Below, piece after piece: positions 49,162 through 58,046 of a stretch of 61,622 nucleotides of DNA. The position numbers were made by a program, and so were the translations under genes. Positions within the stretch are counted from its first letter, which is position 1. Each line of letters begins with the position of its first letter. The DNA lies in contig CABURU010000007.1 of the NCBI GenBank assembly GCA_902494085.1, positions 1 through 61,622 on the forward strand, given 5' to 3'. The notes below the pieces were generated by a model. It was not told the origin of the DNA. It was given only the letters and a program-made list of their open reading frames with translations, and made no database searches. This DNA is from an uncultured Collinsella sp. Lineage in GTDB: Bacteria > Actinomycetota > Coriobacteriia > Coriobacteriales > Coriobacteriaceae.

Positions 49162-50202
49162 ATGGGAGAGGCCTCGTGTCCTAAAGCTACCATTGTCGTC
49201 CCCGTTTACAACTCTGCGCGCTCCATTCAGCGATGCCTCGATTCGCTGTTGGCCCAGTCCGAGCGCTCGATTCAGGTTGTCTGCGTCAACGACGGTTCGA
49301 CTGATGATTCGTTGAACGTGTTGCGCCAGATTGCGCAGGCCGATGATCGCGTACTGGTGATTGATCAGGAAAACGCGGGCGTCTCGTGTGCTCGAAATGT
49401 CGGAATCGATGCCGCCGAGGGCGAGACCGTCTTTTTTGTGGACGCCGACGATTACATCGATGCCCAGACGATCGAGCGCGTGCTGCATGCCATGAAGTCT
49501 GCAGATGCCGAGGCCGCCGTTTTTGGCGGCGTCTGTGAACCTGCCGATGCTGCCCCCAAACGCGTCCAGCAACTCATGAGCCCCAAAGCTGGTACCTTCG
49601 GCGCCCGTGATCCCCAACTGCTGTTCCATTCGAATGCGCAGCCCTATGCCTGCCGTGCAGCCTTTTCGCGCGAGCTGCTCAATCGCGAAGGCATACGCTT
49701 CGCCCCCGGTTTGGCTTTGGGCGAGGACGTCGTCTTCCAATTTGCGGCTTATGCGCTTGCCCGCAGGACCGTCGTCATGCCTGACAAGTTCTACCACTAC
49801 GTGATGGAGAGCGAATCGGCGACGCACGAGTTCAACAGTGCCGAGGCGCGCGCCAAAAAGCTTGACGCCCACATGAGGATGCTCGAGGAGGTCTTGGAGG
49901 ACTGGGCGGCCTACGGTCTTTTGGACCTGTGTCCCGGCGAGCTGATAACTTGGTTTTTGGACCTAATTGTGTTCGACCTGGCGCGCTTGGATGCCGATGA
50001 CTTCCATCGCGTGGCGGCTCGCGTCAACATGGACCTCGCGACGTTTTTGGGAACGAAGTGGGCGGATATGCCCGCTAGGGGTGCCGTTCGCCGTGTTGCC
50101 CACAAGCTCGTTGCGGCGACCTCGGGCGTTTCGATGGCAGACGCCACGCTGTTCTATCTTTCGACTCGCGGTCTCAAAGCCTGCCTGGAGCGCTTTATCT
50201 AA
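49162..50202 (+). CDS. GT2 glycosyltransferase B
   Basis: This 346-residue GT-A enzyme has ATIVVPVYNSARSIQRCLDSLL at about 9-30, VCVNDGSTDDS, GVSCARNVGIDAAEG and the DxD motif FVDADDYID. The C-terminal part is helical. It is more like capsular or teichoic-type transferases than its neighbours and is not a close paralogue of them. It follows the preceding gene by six bases and is separated from the next by 74, which carry a GGAGG site and a TTG start. Confidence 0.85.
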   Translation: MGEASCPKATIVVPVYNSARSIQRCLDSLLAQSERSIQVVCVNDGSTDDSLNVLRQIAQADDRVLVIDQENAGVSCARNVGIDAAEGETVFFVDADDYIDAQTIERVLHAMKSADAEAAVFGGVCEPADAAPKRVQQLMSPKAGTFGARDPQLLFHSNAQPYACRAAFSRELLNREGIRFAPGLALGEDVVFQFAAYALARRTVVMPDKFYHYVMESESATHEFNSAEARAKKLDAHMRMLEEVLEDWAAYGLLDLCPGELITWFLDLIVFDLARLDADDFHRVAARVNMDLATFLGTKWADMPARGAVRRVAHKLVAATSGVSMADATLFYLSTRGLKACLERFI

Positions 50203-50276
50203 TTCCAAGCGTTGCCGCCCGCCGCAACTCGGCTGCTAAAATAACCCTGTTACACGCTATTCAACAGGAGGTTCTC

Positions 50277-51395
50277 TTGCAGAACTCTGATACCCCTAAA
50301 GTTTCGCTGCTTGTTCCCATTTGCAATGTCGAACGCTACTTGGGCGAGTGCCTCGATTCCGCCGTGGCGCAGACGCTCAAGGACATCGAGATCATCTGCA
50401 TTAACGACGGGTCGACCGATAGCTCGCCAGATATCATCCGCGAGTACATGGAGCGCGACCCCCGTGTAAAGATGATCGATAAAGCCAACAGCGGCTACGG
50501 CGACTCGATGAACCGCGGCCTGGAGATGGCGCGCGGTGAGTACGTGGGCATCCTTGAGTCCGACGACTTTATGTTTGAGGATTCGCTCCAAAAGCTGGTC
50601 GCCAAGGCCGATGCTGAGCATGCCGATGTGGTGAAGGGCGACTTTTACCTGTATTGGTCTACGCCCAGCGAGCGCCGTGAGCTGTTTGGGATCATCGACG
50701 AGCATATGACGGGCGCCGCGTATCGCCCCATCGATCGCCCGGGCATCTTCTACCGCAAGCCTTCCATTTGGTCTGCCATCTATCGGCGCGAGTTCCTCAA
50801 CGCCAATCAGATTCGGTTCCTTCCCACGCCGGGCGCCTCGTATCAGGACGCAGGCTTTAACTTTAAGGTTTGGGCTTGCGCCGAACGTGCCGCGTTTATT
50901 GCGGACCCCATTTTGTGCTATCGCCAGGATAACGAGAAGAGCTCCGTTAATTCGCCTAACAAGGTGTTTTGCGTGTGCGACGAATATGCCGAGATGCAAC
51001 GCTTTTTGGACGATCGTCCCGAGCTCAAGGCTCAGCTTCAGGGCATTTTAATGCGCATGAAGGTCGATACGTACCGCTGGAATGATGAGCGTCTGGTCGA
51101 TGAGCTGCGTGGGCAGTTTTGGGAGAAGGCTTCACTCGAGCTGAAGGCCGATTGGGATGCCGGTCGCTTTGACCTGTCGCTGTTTGATCCGCGTGGCGAG
51201 ACCGACTTGCGTCTGATGGTCAAGTCGCCCCGCGCCTATATCGATTCGCGCTTTGACTTTAAAAAGCCGGGCAAGCTCAATACGTTTAAGCATTACTTTA
51301 AGATTGGCGGCCTGCCGCTGGTCTGGCGCGTGCTGACGTATCAGCGCACCTACGGCGACAACCCGCACCCCGATGACGTTCCGGCCGCACAGTAG
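50277..51395 (+). CDS. GT2 glycosyltransferase C, paralogue of A
   Basis: This 372-residue enzyme repeats the N-domain of the gene at 48052 almost residue for residue (TLKDIEIICINDGSTD, MIDKANSGYGDSMN, YVGILESDDFM), and the middle segment (KPSIWSAIYRREFL) is also similar. The C-terminal 120 residues differ. This pattern suits a duplicated enzyme with a changed acceptor site. The start is TTG with CAGGAGG upstream. Twelve bases separate it from the next gene. Confidence 0.85.
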   Translation: MQNSDTPKVSLLVPICNVERYLGECLDSAVAQTLKDIEIICINDGSTDSSPDIIREYMERDPRVKMIDKANSGYGDSMNRGLEMARGEYVGILESDDFMFEDSLQKLVAKADAEHADVVKGDFYLYWSTPSERRELFGIIDEHMTGAAYRPIDRPGIFYRKPSIWSAIYRREFLNANQIRFLPTPGASYQDAGFNFKVWACAERAAFIADPILCYRQDNEKSSVNSPNKVFCVCDEYAEMQRFLDDRPELKAQLQGILMRMKVDTYRWNDERLVDELRGQFWEKASLELKADWDAGRFDLSLFDPRGETDLRLMVKSPRAYIDSRFDFKKPGKLNTFKHYFKIGGLPLVWRVLTYQRTYGDNPHPDDVPAAQ

Positions 51396-51407
51396 GAGCG
51401 AGTAACT

Positions 51408-52475
51408 ATGGCTACCCCCAAGATTTCCGTTGTCGTTCCCATCTATAAAGTGGAGGAGTGCCTGGCCTGGTGCCTGGACTCCCTGCTTGCGCAGGACGTG
51501 CCCGATTGGGAGGGCGTGCTGGTCAACGATGGCTCGCCGGATGGCTCGCGCGATATTGCGGCTGCCTATTGCGAAAAGGACGCGCGCTTTAGGCTGGTCG
51601 ATAAGGAGAACGGCGGCCTGTCGAGTGCACGTAATGCAGGCATCGCTGCGTCCACGGCGTCTATCGTCGCGTTTTTGGATTCCGACGACCGCTTTACGCC
51701 CGATGCATGCCGCGTGATCGTCGATACCTTTGAGCGCGAGGACTGCGACGTTTTGACCTTTGGCGCGAATCCGTATCCGCTGGAGGCAGGGTATCCGTGG
51801 CTTAACTATGTGCTGAGCCCGCGCGATGTGTCGTTTGAAGGCTATAGCTCCGACCTGCTGTTTAAGGAAGCGTCTCGCCCCTTTGCATGGCGCACCGCTT
51901 GCAAGCGTGAGTTTTTGCTGGGCAACGGGATCGTGTTCGACGAAACCGTCAAGTATGGCGAGGACCAGGTCTTCGATTTTGCCGTGTACGGTCGCTCGCG
52001 CAAGACCGCGCTTATTTCGAACAGGCTGTACGACTACCGCGTGGCGCGCAAGGGCTCGCTCATGGACACCATGCGCTATGACGACGAGACGCGCCTGCTG
52101 GAGCACGTGAAGATTTACTCCGCGGTGCTGGCTGACTGGCAGCGCGACGGTCTCGATGTACAGCACGCCGATGATCTGGCATATTTCCTGTGCGATCTGG
52201 TGCTTTACGACGCGCTCAGGTTGCTGGGCTCGGACTGTGGCAAGGTGTTTGCTGCCGTCGCCGCGGCCCTTGCCGGTTCTGCCGTAGGCAACGATGCCGC
52301 GCTCGCGCAATGTGCCCCGTCTGTTGCCGCTATGGTGCGTGCGGCGCTTACCAGCAAGGCCCCCAATGCCCGCGCATACAAAAAGCTCATGTTCGATTAC
52401 GACGTCTTGAGGTTTGGGCGCCTGGGTGCCTGCAAACGCATGGCAGCGAACGCCCTGGGAAAGCGAGAAGTGTAG
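51408..52475 (+). CDS. GT2 glycosyltransferase D
   Basis: This 355-residue enzyme has the GT-A motifs ISVVVPIYKVEECLAWCLDSLL (about 5-26), GVLVNDGSPDGS, GGLSSARNAGIAAS and FLDSDDRF. A C-terminal helical domain of about 180 residues follows. The layout is that of capsule-type GT2 transferases such as EpsJ-like enzymes; the sugar is unknown. AGGAGCGAG precedes the ATG. The stop abuts the start of the next gene with no gap, so the two are probably coupled. Confidence 0.85.
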   Translation: MATPKISVVVPIYKVEECLAWCLDSLLAQDVPDWEGVLVNDGSPDGSRDIAAAYCEKDARFRLVDKENGGLSSARNAGIAASTASIVAFLDSDDRFTPDACRVIVDTFEREDCDVLTFGANPYPLEAGYPWLNYVLSPRDVSFEGYSSDLLFKEASRPFAWRTACKREFLLGNGIVFDETVKYGEDQVFDFAVYGRSRKTALISNRLYDYRVARKGSLMDTMRYDDETRLLEHVKIYSAVLADWQRDGLDVQHADDLAYFLCDLVLYDALRLLGSDCGKVFAAVAAALAGSAVGNDAALAQCAPSVAAMVRAALTSKAPNARAYKKLMFDYDVLRFGRLGACKRMAANALGKREV

Positions 52476-54962
52476 ATGAGTATCAAGCGTTTGGCGCTTT
52501 GCCGCAGTCAGGGCCGTCTGTTTGTGCTGCTTCGTTTTGCCGGTCAGGATGTCGCCGCGCTTATTGAGCGGGAGGGTTCTCAAGCGTTTGCCCATGCGAC
52601 GACGAGCGGTTTTTGTGTGCCGTCGCTGGTGCTCCCGGTCGATCATGGCCGTGTGCTGGCGCTTTGCCCTTCCGTTTCCGGTTACGAGCGCGAGCTCGCC
52701 GTCATGGTACTTCCGTTTTTGGATGGCTCGTCGATGGATGTCGTTTTTGCATCCGGTGGTCAAAGGTTGGGCTCCATTCGCCTCGATAGCCGCGTGGCCA
52801 AGCTGGAATCCAAGATCAACTACAAGGCAAAGCCTGCGTTGTGTGCGCTTATCCGCGATGCGCAGCGCGGCGAGCGCTGCGGCTGCTACGAGATCGATGC
52901 CATTCGCTATTTGCCGGCAGACGCCGGCGCGGTGTGGCGCTATGAGGTTACGTGGGCGGGAGATCCTCAGTGCGCCCCTGAGATCCAGATCTTCGATACG
53001 CATATGAATGCGATCGATGCCACCGTGCATGTGTTTGAATCGCAGATCGATGTGCCGCAGCGCAACGGTTGCCGCGTCAATAAAACGTATTTGAGCGTTG
53101 AGATGCCCCAGGATATACGTGATTTTGTCGCGATTGCGGCTGATCCCACGGGCCTAATCCAGAGCGGTTTTTGCGCCATGGATGGTCGCCTGTACAACGG
53201 CATGGTCGACGACAGCTGGAACCGCATGAAGGACGCGCGTGCAGACGACGCAGCTTATCGACGTTGGTTTGAGCAACATCGCGCAAAGCCGGGCGATTTA
53301 GCGTGCCAGCGTGTCGCTTCGGTAGCTTTTGCCTATAGACCACTCGTGAGTATTGTGGTGCCGTGCTACAAGACTGATCGGGAATACCTGCGCGAGCTGC
53401 TGTACTCGGTGCTAGTCCAGAGTTATGACAACTGGGAGCTGCTCCTTATGGATGCCTCGCCTGAATGGGATGCGGTGGCCGCCCTTGCGGCAGGCGCCAA
53501 CGACGAGCGCATCCGTCGCATCGAGCTTCCCGGCAACGGCGGCATTGTGCTCAACACCAACGCAGGTATCGAGCGAGCGACAGGCGACTACGTCGCGTTC
53601 TTGGACCATGACGACATTCTGGAACCGGACGCGTTATTCCAGTATGTTTCCGCGCTGAATAAGGCGGCCGAGGGCGAGTGCCCCCAGGTCCTGTTCTGCG
53701 ACGAGGACATGTTCCAGAAAACGGGGGAGTGGGGTCAGCCGGTCTTTAAGACGCAGCTCAACGTCGATCTGCTCTATAGCCATAACTGCGTGACGCATTT
53801 CCTGATGGTGGAGAAGGCGCTTATCGATCGTATTGGCACGTCCCCGGAAGACGTTGCGGGTGCCCAGGACTACGACCTGACGCTTCGCTGCCTTTCGGCG
53901 GACGCGCGGTTTGAGCATGTTGCGCATGTGTTGTATCACTGGCGCGTGCACCCCGGTTCCACCGCCGACGGTTCTGCCGATAGCAAACCGTATGCCATTG
54001 AAGCCGGGCGCCTTGCGCTTCAGCGCCACTTTAACGCGCTGGGCATTTGCGGAACGGTCGAGGAGACTGAGACGCCGTTTGTCTACCGCATGCGTTATGC
54101 ACTGCCGGAGCCTACGCCGCTGGTGAGCATTGTGATTCCCACCAAGGACCACGTTGAGACGCTCGACGCCTGCGTGATGTCGATCGCTCAGAAGGCAACG
54201 TATGCCAACTTCGAGATCGTCTTGGTGGAGAACAACAGCGAAGCCCCGGAGACGTTTGCGTATTACGAAACCCTGCCGGAACGCGTGGCTGCGGCATCCG
54301 AAGGCAAGGGTATCGCGCGCGTTGTGTACTGGCCGGGTGAGTTCAATTACTCCCAGATCATTAACTTTGGCGTGGAGCATGCCAAGGGCGACTATCTGCT
54401 GCTGCTCAACAACGATACCGAGGTCATAAGTCCGGACTTTATCGAAGAGATGATGGGGTATCTGCAGCGTCCCGATGCGGGCGTGGTGGGCGCCAAACTC
54501 TATTTTGCCGATCATCTGGTACAACATGCCGGCATTTTGGTTGGCGTGCGTGGCGCACTTGCTCATGCCAACCAGGACTTCTCCGCAAAGCGCGAGGGTT
54601 ATCTTGCCCGTGCCGTGCGCCCGGGCAACTTCAGCGCCGTGACGGGCGCCTGTCAGATGGTCCGCCGCGACGTATTTGAGCGCGTCGGCGGCTACAACGA
54701 GGAATTCGCCGTTGGCTTTAACGACGCAGACTTTTGCCTGCGCGTATGGGAGGCGGGCTACCGCACCATCTATACGCCCTATGCCGAGCTGTATCACTAC
54801 GAGTTCACCTCGCGCGGCAGGGAAGAGGCCAACGAGAAAAAGCTGCGCCGCTGGAAGCGCGAGCAAGCGCTGTTCATGCAGCGCTGGCCAGAGTTCTTCC
54901 TCGATGGCGATCTGTGGCTCGGGTCAAACCTATCCTCCGACAGTGAGTACTTCTCGTTTTAG
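52476..54962 (+). CDS. Large tandem-domain GT2 glycosyltransferase
   Basis: This 828-residue protein has three parts. Residues 1 to about 285 form a beta-rich domain with no family recognised. A first GT2 domain at about 289-510 has LVSIVVPCYKTDREYLREL and the metal motif FLDHDDILEPD. A second GT2 domain from about 548 has LVSIVIPTKDHVETLDACV, LLLLNNDTEV, then TGACQMVRRDVFERVGG and FNDADFCLRVWEAG. This double arrangement is known in rhamnan- and O-antigen-assembling enzymes, where the two domains add alternate linkages. It is the last gene of the set and ends with a four-base overlap of the opposite-strand gene. Confidence 0.85.
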   Translation: MSIKRLALCRSQGRLFVLLRFAGQDVAALIEREGSQAFAHATTSGFCVPSLVLPVDHGRVLALCPSVSGYERELAVMVLPFLDGSSMDVVFASGGQRLGSIRLDSRVAKLESKINYKAKPALCALIRDAQRGERCGCYEIDAIRYLPADAGAVWRYEVTWAGDPQCAPEIQIFDTHMNAIDATVHVFESQIDVPQRNGCRVNKTYLSVEMPQDIRDFVAIAADPTGLIQSGFCAMDGRLYNGMVDDSWNRMKDARADDAAYRRWFEQHRAKPGDLACQRVASVAFAYRPLVSIVVPCYKTDREYLRELLYSVLVQSYDNWELLLMDASPEWDAVAALAAGANDERIRRIELPGNGGIVLNTNAGIERATGDYVAFLDHDDILEPDALFQYVSALNKAAEGECPQVLFCDEDMFQKTGEWGQPVFKTQLNVDLLYSHNCVTHFLMVEKALIDRIGTSPEDVAGAQDYDLTLRCLSADARFEHVAHVLYHWRVHPGSTADGSADSKPYAIEAGRLALQRHFNALGICGTVEETETPFVYRMRYALPEPTPLVSIVIPTKDHVETLDACVMSIAQKATYANFEIVLVENNSEAPETFAYYETLPERVAAASEGKGIARVVYWPGEFNYSQIINFGVEHAKGDYLLLLNNDTEVISPDFIEEMMGYLQRPDAGVVGAKLYFADHLVQHAGILVGVRGALAHANQDFSAKREGYLARAVRPGNFSAVTGACQMVRRDVFERVGGYNEEFAVGFNDADFCLRVWEAGYRTIYTPYAELYHYEFTSRGREEANEKKLRRWKREQALFMQRWPEFFLDGDLWLGSNLSSDSEYFSF

Positions 54963-55936
54963 TGCGAAGTAATGCCAAGGTCCGGCAAAGTATCCTCCAG
55001 AGCTGCAAGAGCGGTGGGGTTCAGGTACTCCTCGTTCAAGCAGCTCTTGTCATATCGAAAACGTGTGTCTCGTGAGCATTCGATGAGTTCTGCAGTAAAG
55101 AACTTCTCCCAGCTAAAGAACTTTGAGCTTTCGATATGTTCAGCGGGGTTAAGCAGCATGTCCTTAATGTGTTTGCTGTTGAATAATCCCGACTTCAACA
55201 CGAGCCATTCAAACGATTCCGGTAGGAATAGCTTGATGTTCTTTCGGCGCAATAGAGCAGCTACTTCCGCAATTTCTGGTCCAAAGGCGGCGCCGTCGGC
55301 AATCACGAGGATGTCGTTTTCCGGTGCGTCCATAATGCAGTTGCAAATGTTTGATTTGCCTCCCGCGCTGATGCACTTAATGTTGCTCTTTTTGCATAGC
55401 AAACTGAAGAATTCGTAGCCCGAATTTATGTCCTCGACGATGACAAGCTCGGGCCTCTCGCCTCTAAATTCAGTATCACCGTAAATACGATATGTAGAGG
55501 TGTAGACACGAGAGTAAACGGGATACTTCGTTGTGGTTCGGTTGGTGTTCTTAAGACCGTAGATTTCATCAACGCTATAGGGTAGTTGGCGCAGTGACTC
55601 TCTGGCGACGATTACGTAGTAGTTTGAGCTTCGTTTTGCTTCATGGGCAAATTCTCTTGATCGAACAAAAGTATTGCCCTCATCAATAAAAACAATACTG
55701 CTGGAAATCTCTTGTAGATCTCTGCGCCAATTCTTTCCAGCTATTGTCTTACAGGACGCTTTGCAACTTACTGTTACGCCGCTTTGTGCCCCTAATTCTT
55801 CGTGGGCAGTCACCATATCGAGCAACGTCGTTTTGCCCGTGGCACTGTTGCCTTGGATGATGGTCAAGTTTCTATTGATGGTCAGTTTAAACTGAACCCG
55901 GTTATTTTGAATAATCACCTTGTATGATCCGCGCAT
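54959..55936 (-). CDS. Compact P-loop ATPase with TOPRIM-like C-domain
   Basis: This 325-residue protein begins with a short ATPase: Walker A GNSATGKT at 29-36 and Walker B IVFIDE at 81-86. A C-terminal region has VIVED at 165-169 and DILVIADG at 208-215, which resembles the two acidic motifs of TOPRIM domains found in OLD-type nucleases, though the second acidic pair is reduced. No ABC signature is seen. The ATG at 55936 overlaps the upstream TGA by one base, with AAGGGAG ahead, so the pair is translationally coupled. AT-rich composition suggests acquisition. A phage-defence or toxin role is speculative. Confidence 0.65.
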   Translation of the reverse strand: MRGSYKVIIQNNRVQFKLTINRNLTIIQGNSATGKTTLLDMVTAHEELGAQSGVTVSCKASCKTIAGKNWRRDLQEISSSIVFIDEGNTFVRSREFAHEAKRSSNYYVIVARESLRQLPYSVDEIYGLKNTNRTTTKYPVYSRVYTSTYRIYGDTEFRGERPELVIVEDINSGYEFFSLLCKKSNIKCISAGGKSNICNCIMDAPENDILVIADGAAFGPEIAEVAALLRRKNIKLFLPESFEWLVLKSGLFNSKHIKDMLLNPAEHIESSKFFSWEKFFTAELIECSRDTRFRYDKSCLNEEYLNPTALAALEDTLPDLGITSH

Positions 55937-56385
55937 CAGGAGTTCTCCCTTAGGCATTTTCCAGCTATGGGGACAAGGTCAAACATCGTGTGAACGACAT
56001 CGCCCGTATTTGCAATGGTTACCGTGAATTTGCCGTTTCCAAAATCCATTATGTGGTAGAGATTGATTGTTAGATCCTTTTGCGCGGCGATCCTCAGAAT
56101 CCAGTAGGCGCAATTATCACCGCAATTTGAGGCGTTATATATATTCTGCGGCATAAAGTACATAAGCAGTAGCGTTTTGGTGCCGCTGGATAGTTTCTCG
56201 GGAGGAATGATGCCTAGAATCTTGGTATCGATTGCATTGGGGCCTACCACGGTGCCTTTGTCGATGGATTTTATGACCCTTTGGGCAAAGGAGTCTTGAA
56301 ACCACTGGGGCGAATATACGTTATCGAAGTAAACGGACGTGTTGTAGATAACGTTTTCCATATCACCATAGTGAATTGTTAGCAC
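55936..56385 (-). CDS. DUF4869 family protein
   Basis: This 149-residue protein begins LTIHYGDMENVIYNTSVYFDNVY after the start, the pattern of DUF4869, a family of unknown function. It has WFQDSFAQRVIKSIDKG in the middle and ends in the overlapping TGA. GTG at 56385 is chosen over an ATG at 56415, because GAAGGAG lies five bases ahead of the GTG and the ATG has no ribosome site; the GTG form also starts where family members do. It is upstream of, and coupled to, the P-loop ATPase. There is no signal peptide or membrane segment. Confidence 0.7.
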   Translation of the reverse strand: MLTIHYGDMENVIYNTSVYFDNVYSPQWFQDSFAQRVIKSIDKGTVVGPNAIDTKILGIIPPEKLSSGTKTLLLMYFMPQNIYNASNCGDNCAYWILRIAAQKDLTINLYHIMDFGNGKFTVTIANTGDVVHTMFDLVPIAGKCLRENS

Positions 56386-56709
56386 GTCAGCTCCTTCGGC
56401 TTGCTGATTTGGCATCTAGTGAGATTGATTATATCGCAGCACATGAGGCGGGCGTTATCGGCCCGCGGTAGATGTGATTGATGACCAAGGTTTGTATTCT
56501 GTTGCTTTATTAATCAGTTCACTCGTTTAATCAGTTCGTTCATGCGCTAAGTTTGCCTTAGAAGCTATTTAGCGTAACGGTTGAGGTGTGGCGACTCATA
56601 TTTAAATTGCAGTCACAAAGACACCTTTTATCGATTTCCCGTTGAAATACTGAATTGATAGTTTAAAAATAACTTAAGAGAGCCTTAAATCTCGGAGAAA
56701 GGATGTCGT
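56386..56709. other. AT-rich divergent gap with direct repeats
   Basis: No gene is visible. TTAATCAGTTC occurs twice, at 56510-56520 and 56527-56537, with a period of about 17 bases, which could mark a regulator site for the secreted protein to the right. A GCGGGC/GCCCGC hairpin lies at 56448-56466. Composition is strongly AT-rich compared with the first 50 kb. Confidence 0.4.
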
Positions 56710-57966
56710 ATGAAAAACCTTCGAGAAAGATGGCGCGGACTAACAGTGCTGGGAGTTGTTGCATTTGCCGCTGCCTGCATGACGGTTGCCCCGGTGCCCT
56801 CATTTGCTGATATTGCTGGCGGTGGCGGAGACGGTGGACCGATTACGGAATGGTGTTCCGACGGTCGTTCGAAGACTGGACTCGTTCGGTGCGAGGACGG
56901 CAACCTTCGCTATTTCGATCCCGAAACTGGCGCCATGGTCACGAACCAGTGGCATAACGAATACGAAGCTGTCTGGTACTATTTTGGCGCTGACGGGATC
57001 GCGGTGTCGGGCTGGCAGTCTATCGGTGGGGACAAGTATTACTTTTACCCCGAAAGCCATGATATGGCATACGGCCGAGTTCAGATTGACGGCAAGAACT
57101 ACTTCCTGAACACCCCTGGTGCCAACGCCGATGGCCGCATGCAGCATAGCGGCTGGCTCTATGACTCCATCTATGGAAAGTGGTTCTATGCGACCTCCAG
57201 TGGCGAACTGCTGACCGGTTGGCATAATATCGGTGGAACTTGGTATTTTTTCGACGAGTATGGTGTCATGCTGACCGGCTGGATCAACGTTTCGGGGACG
57301 TGGTACTACGCCAACGCTTCCGGTGCGATGGTCACTGGCTGGCTCAATATCGGCGGTACGTGGTTCTACCTCGATGGCTCGGGCGCCATGGTTGCTAACG
57401 GCTGGCGCAGCCTGGGCGGCTCCTGGTACTGGTTCGGCGATTCCGGCGCGATGGCTACCGGCTGGTTCTTGGCAGGTGGCTCTTGGTACTATGCGAGTGG
57501 TTCGGGCGCCATGGTAACCGGCTGGCTCAGCAATGGCGGCACGTGGTATTGGCTCGGAGGTTCGGGCGCTATGGCCTCTAACTCTTGGGCCAACGTTGGT
57601 GGAGTTTGGTACTGGTTCGACGATTCCGGCGCGATGGCCACCGGCTGGCGTCAGATCGGCGGCGCCTGGTACTACTTTAGCGGTTCCGGCGCTATGGCCC
57701 ACGACTCCTGGGTCGGCGACTACTACCTCCAGTCTTCTGGTGCCATGGCTACGAATGCCTGGATCGGCTCCTATTATGTCGGCGAGGACGGTAAGTGGAT
57801 TCCGGGCTACGGCCTAGTTTGGTATAAGAACGGTAGCAATGTTTACCATACGCATAAGTGCCGTACCGTTGGTAAGGACGCAAAGGGCTATTCGCAGATC
57901 TCTATTCAGGAGGCCCAGAGGCGTGGTGCTTCACGAGAGTGCAAAAACTGCCAGCAAATTGGCTAG
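56710..57966 (+). CDS. Secreted choline-binding-type repeat protein with Ada-like C-terminal module
   Basis: This 418-residue protein has a signal peptide to about residue 34 and about fifteen wall-binding repeats built on GTWYY...SGAM.TGW. The last 45 residues form a separate module, VYHTHKCRTVG with H380, H382, C384 and then C411 and C414. This resembles the small Cys-zinc domain related to the Ada N-terminus that is found at the ends of exported nucleases and wall proteins. The repeats bind wall teichoic or choline-like decorations. No catalytic domain is seen. GAGAAAGGA precedes the ATG. Composition is more GC-rich than the gene to its left. Confidence 0.8.
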   Translation: MKNLRERWRGLTVLGVVAFAAACMTVAPVPSFADIAGGGGDGGPITEWCSDGRSKTGLVRCEDGNLRYFDPETGAMVTNQWHNEYEAVWYYFGADGIAVSGWQSIGGDKYYFYPESHDMAYGRVQIDGKNYFLNTPGANADGRMQHSGWLYDSIYGKWFYATSSGELLTGWHNIGGTWYFFDEYGVMLTGWINVSGTWYYANASGAMVTGWLNIGGTWFYLDGSGAMVANGWRSLGGSWYWFGDSGAMATGWFLAGGSWYYASGSGAMVTGWLSNGGTWYWLGGSGAMASNSWANVGGVWYWFDDSGAMATGWRQIGGAWYYFSGSGAMAHDSWVGDYYLQSSGAMATNAWIGSYYVGEDGKWIPGYGLVWYKNGSNVYHTHKCRTVGKDAKGYSQISIQEAQRRGASRECKNCQQIG

Positions 57967-58046
57967 CACATTACTGAGTTAGTTTTGATTGAGACCCCGT
58001 TGCCCTGAGGTGACGGGGTCGCTGCGTGATTGGATACCGTGCTGCT

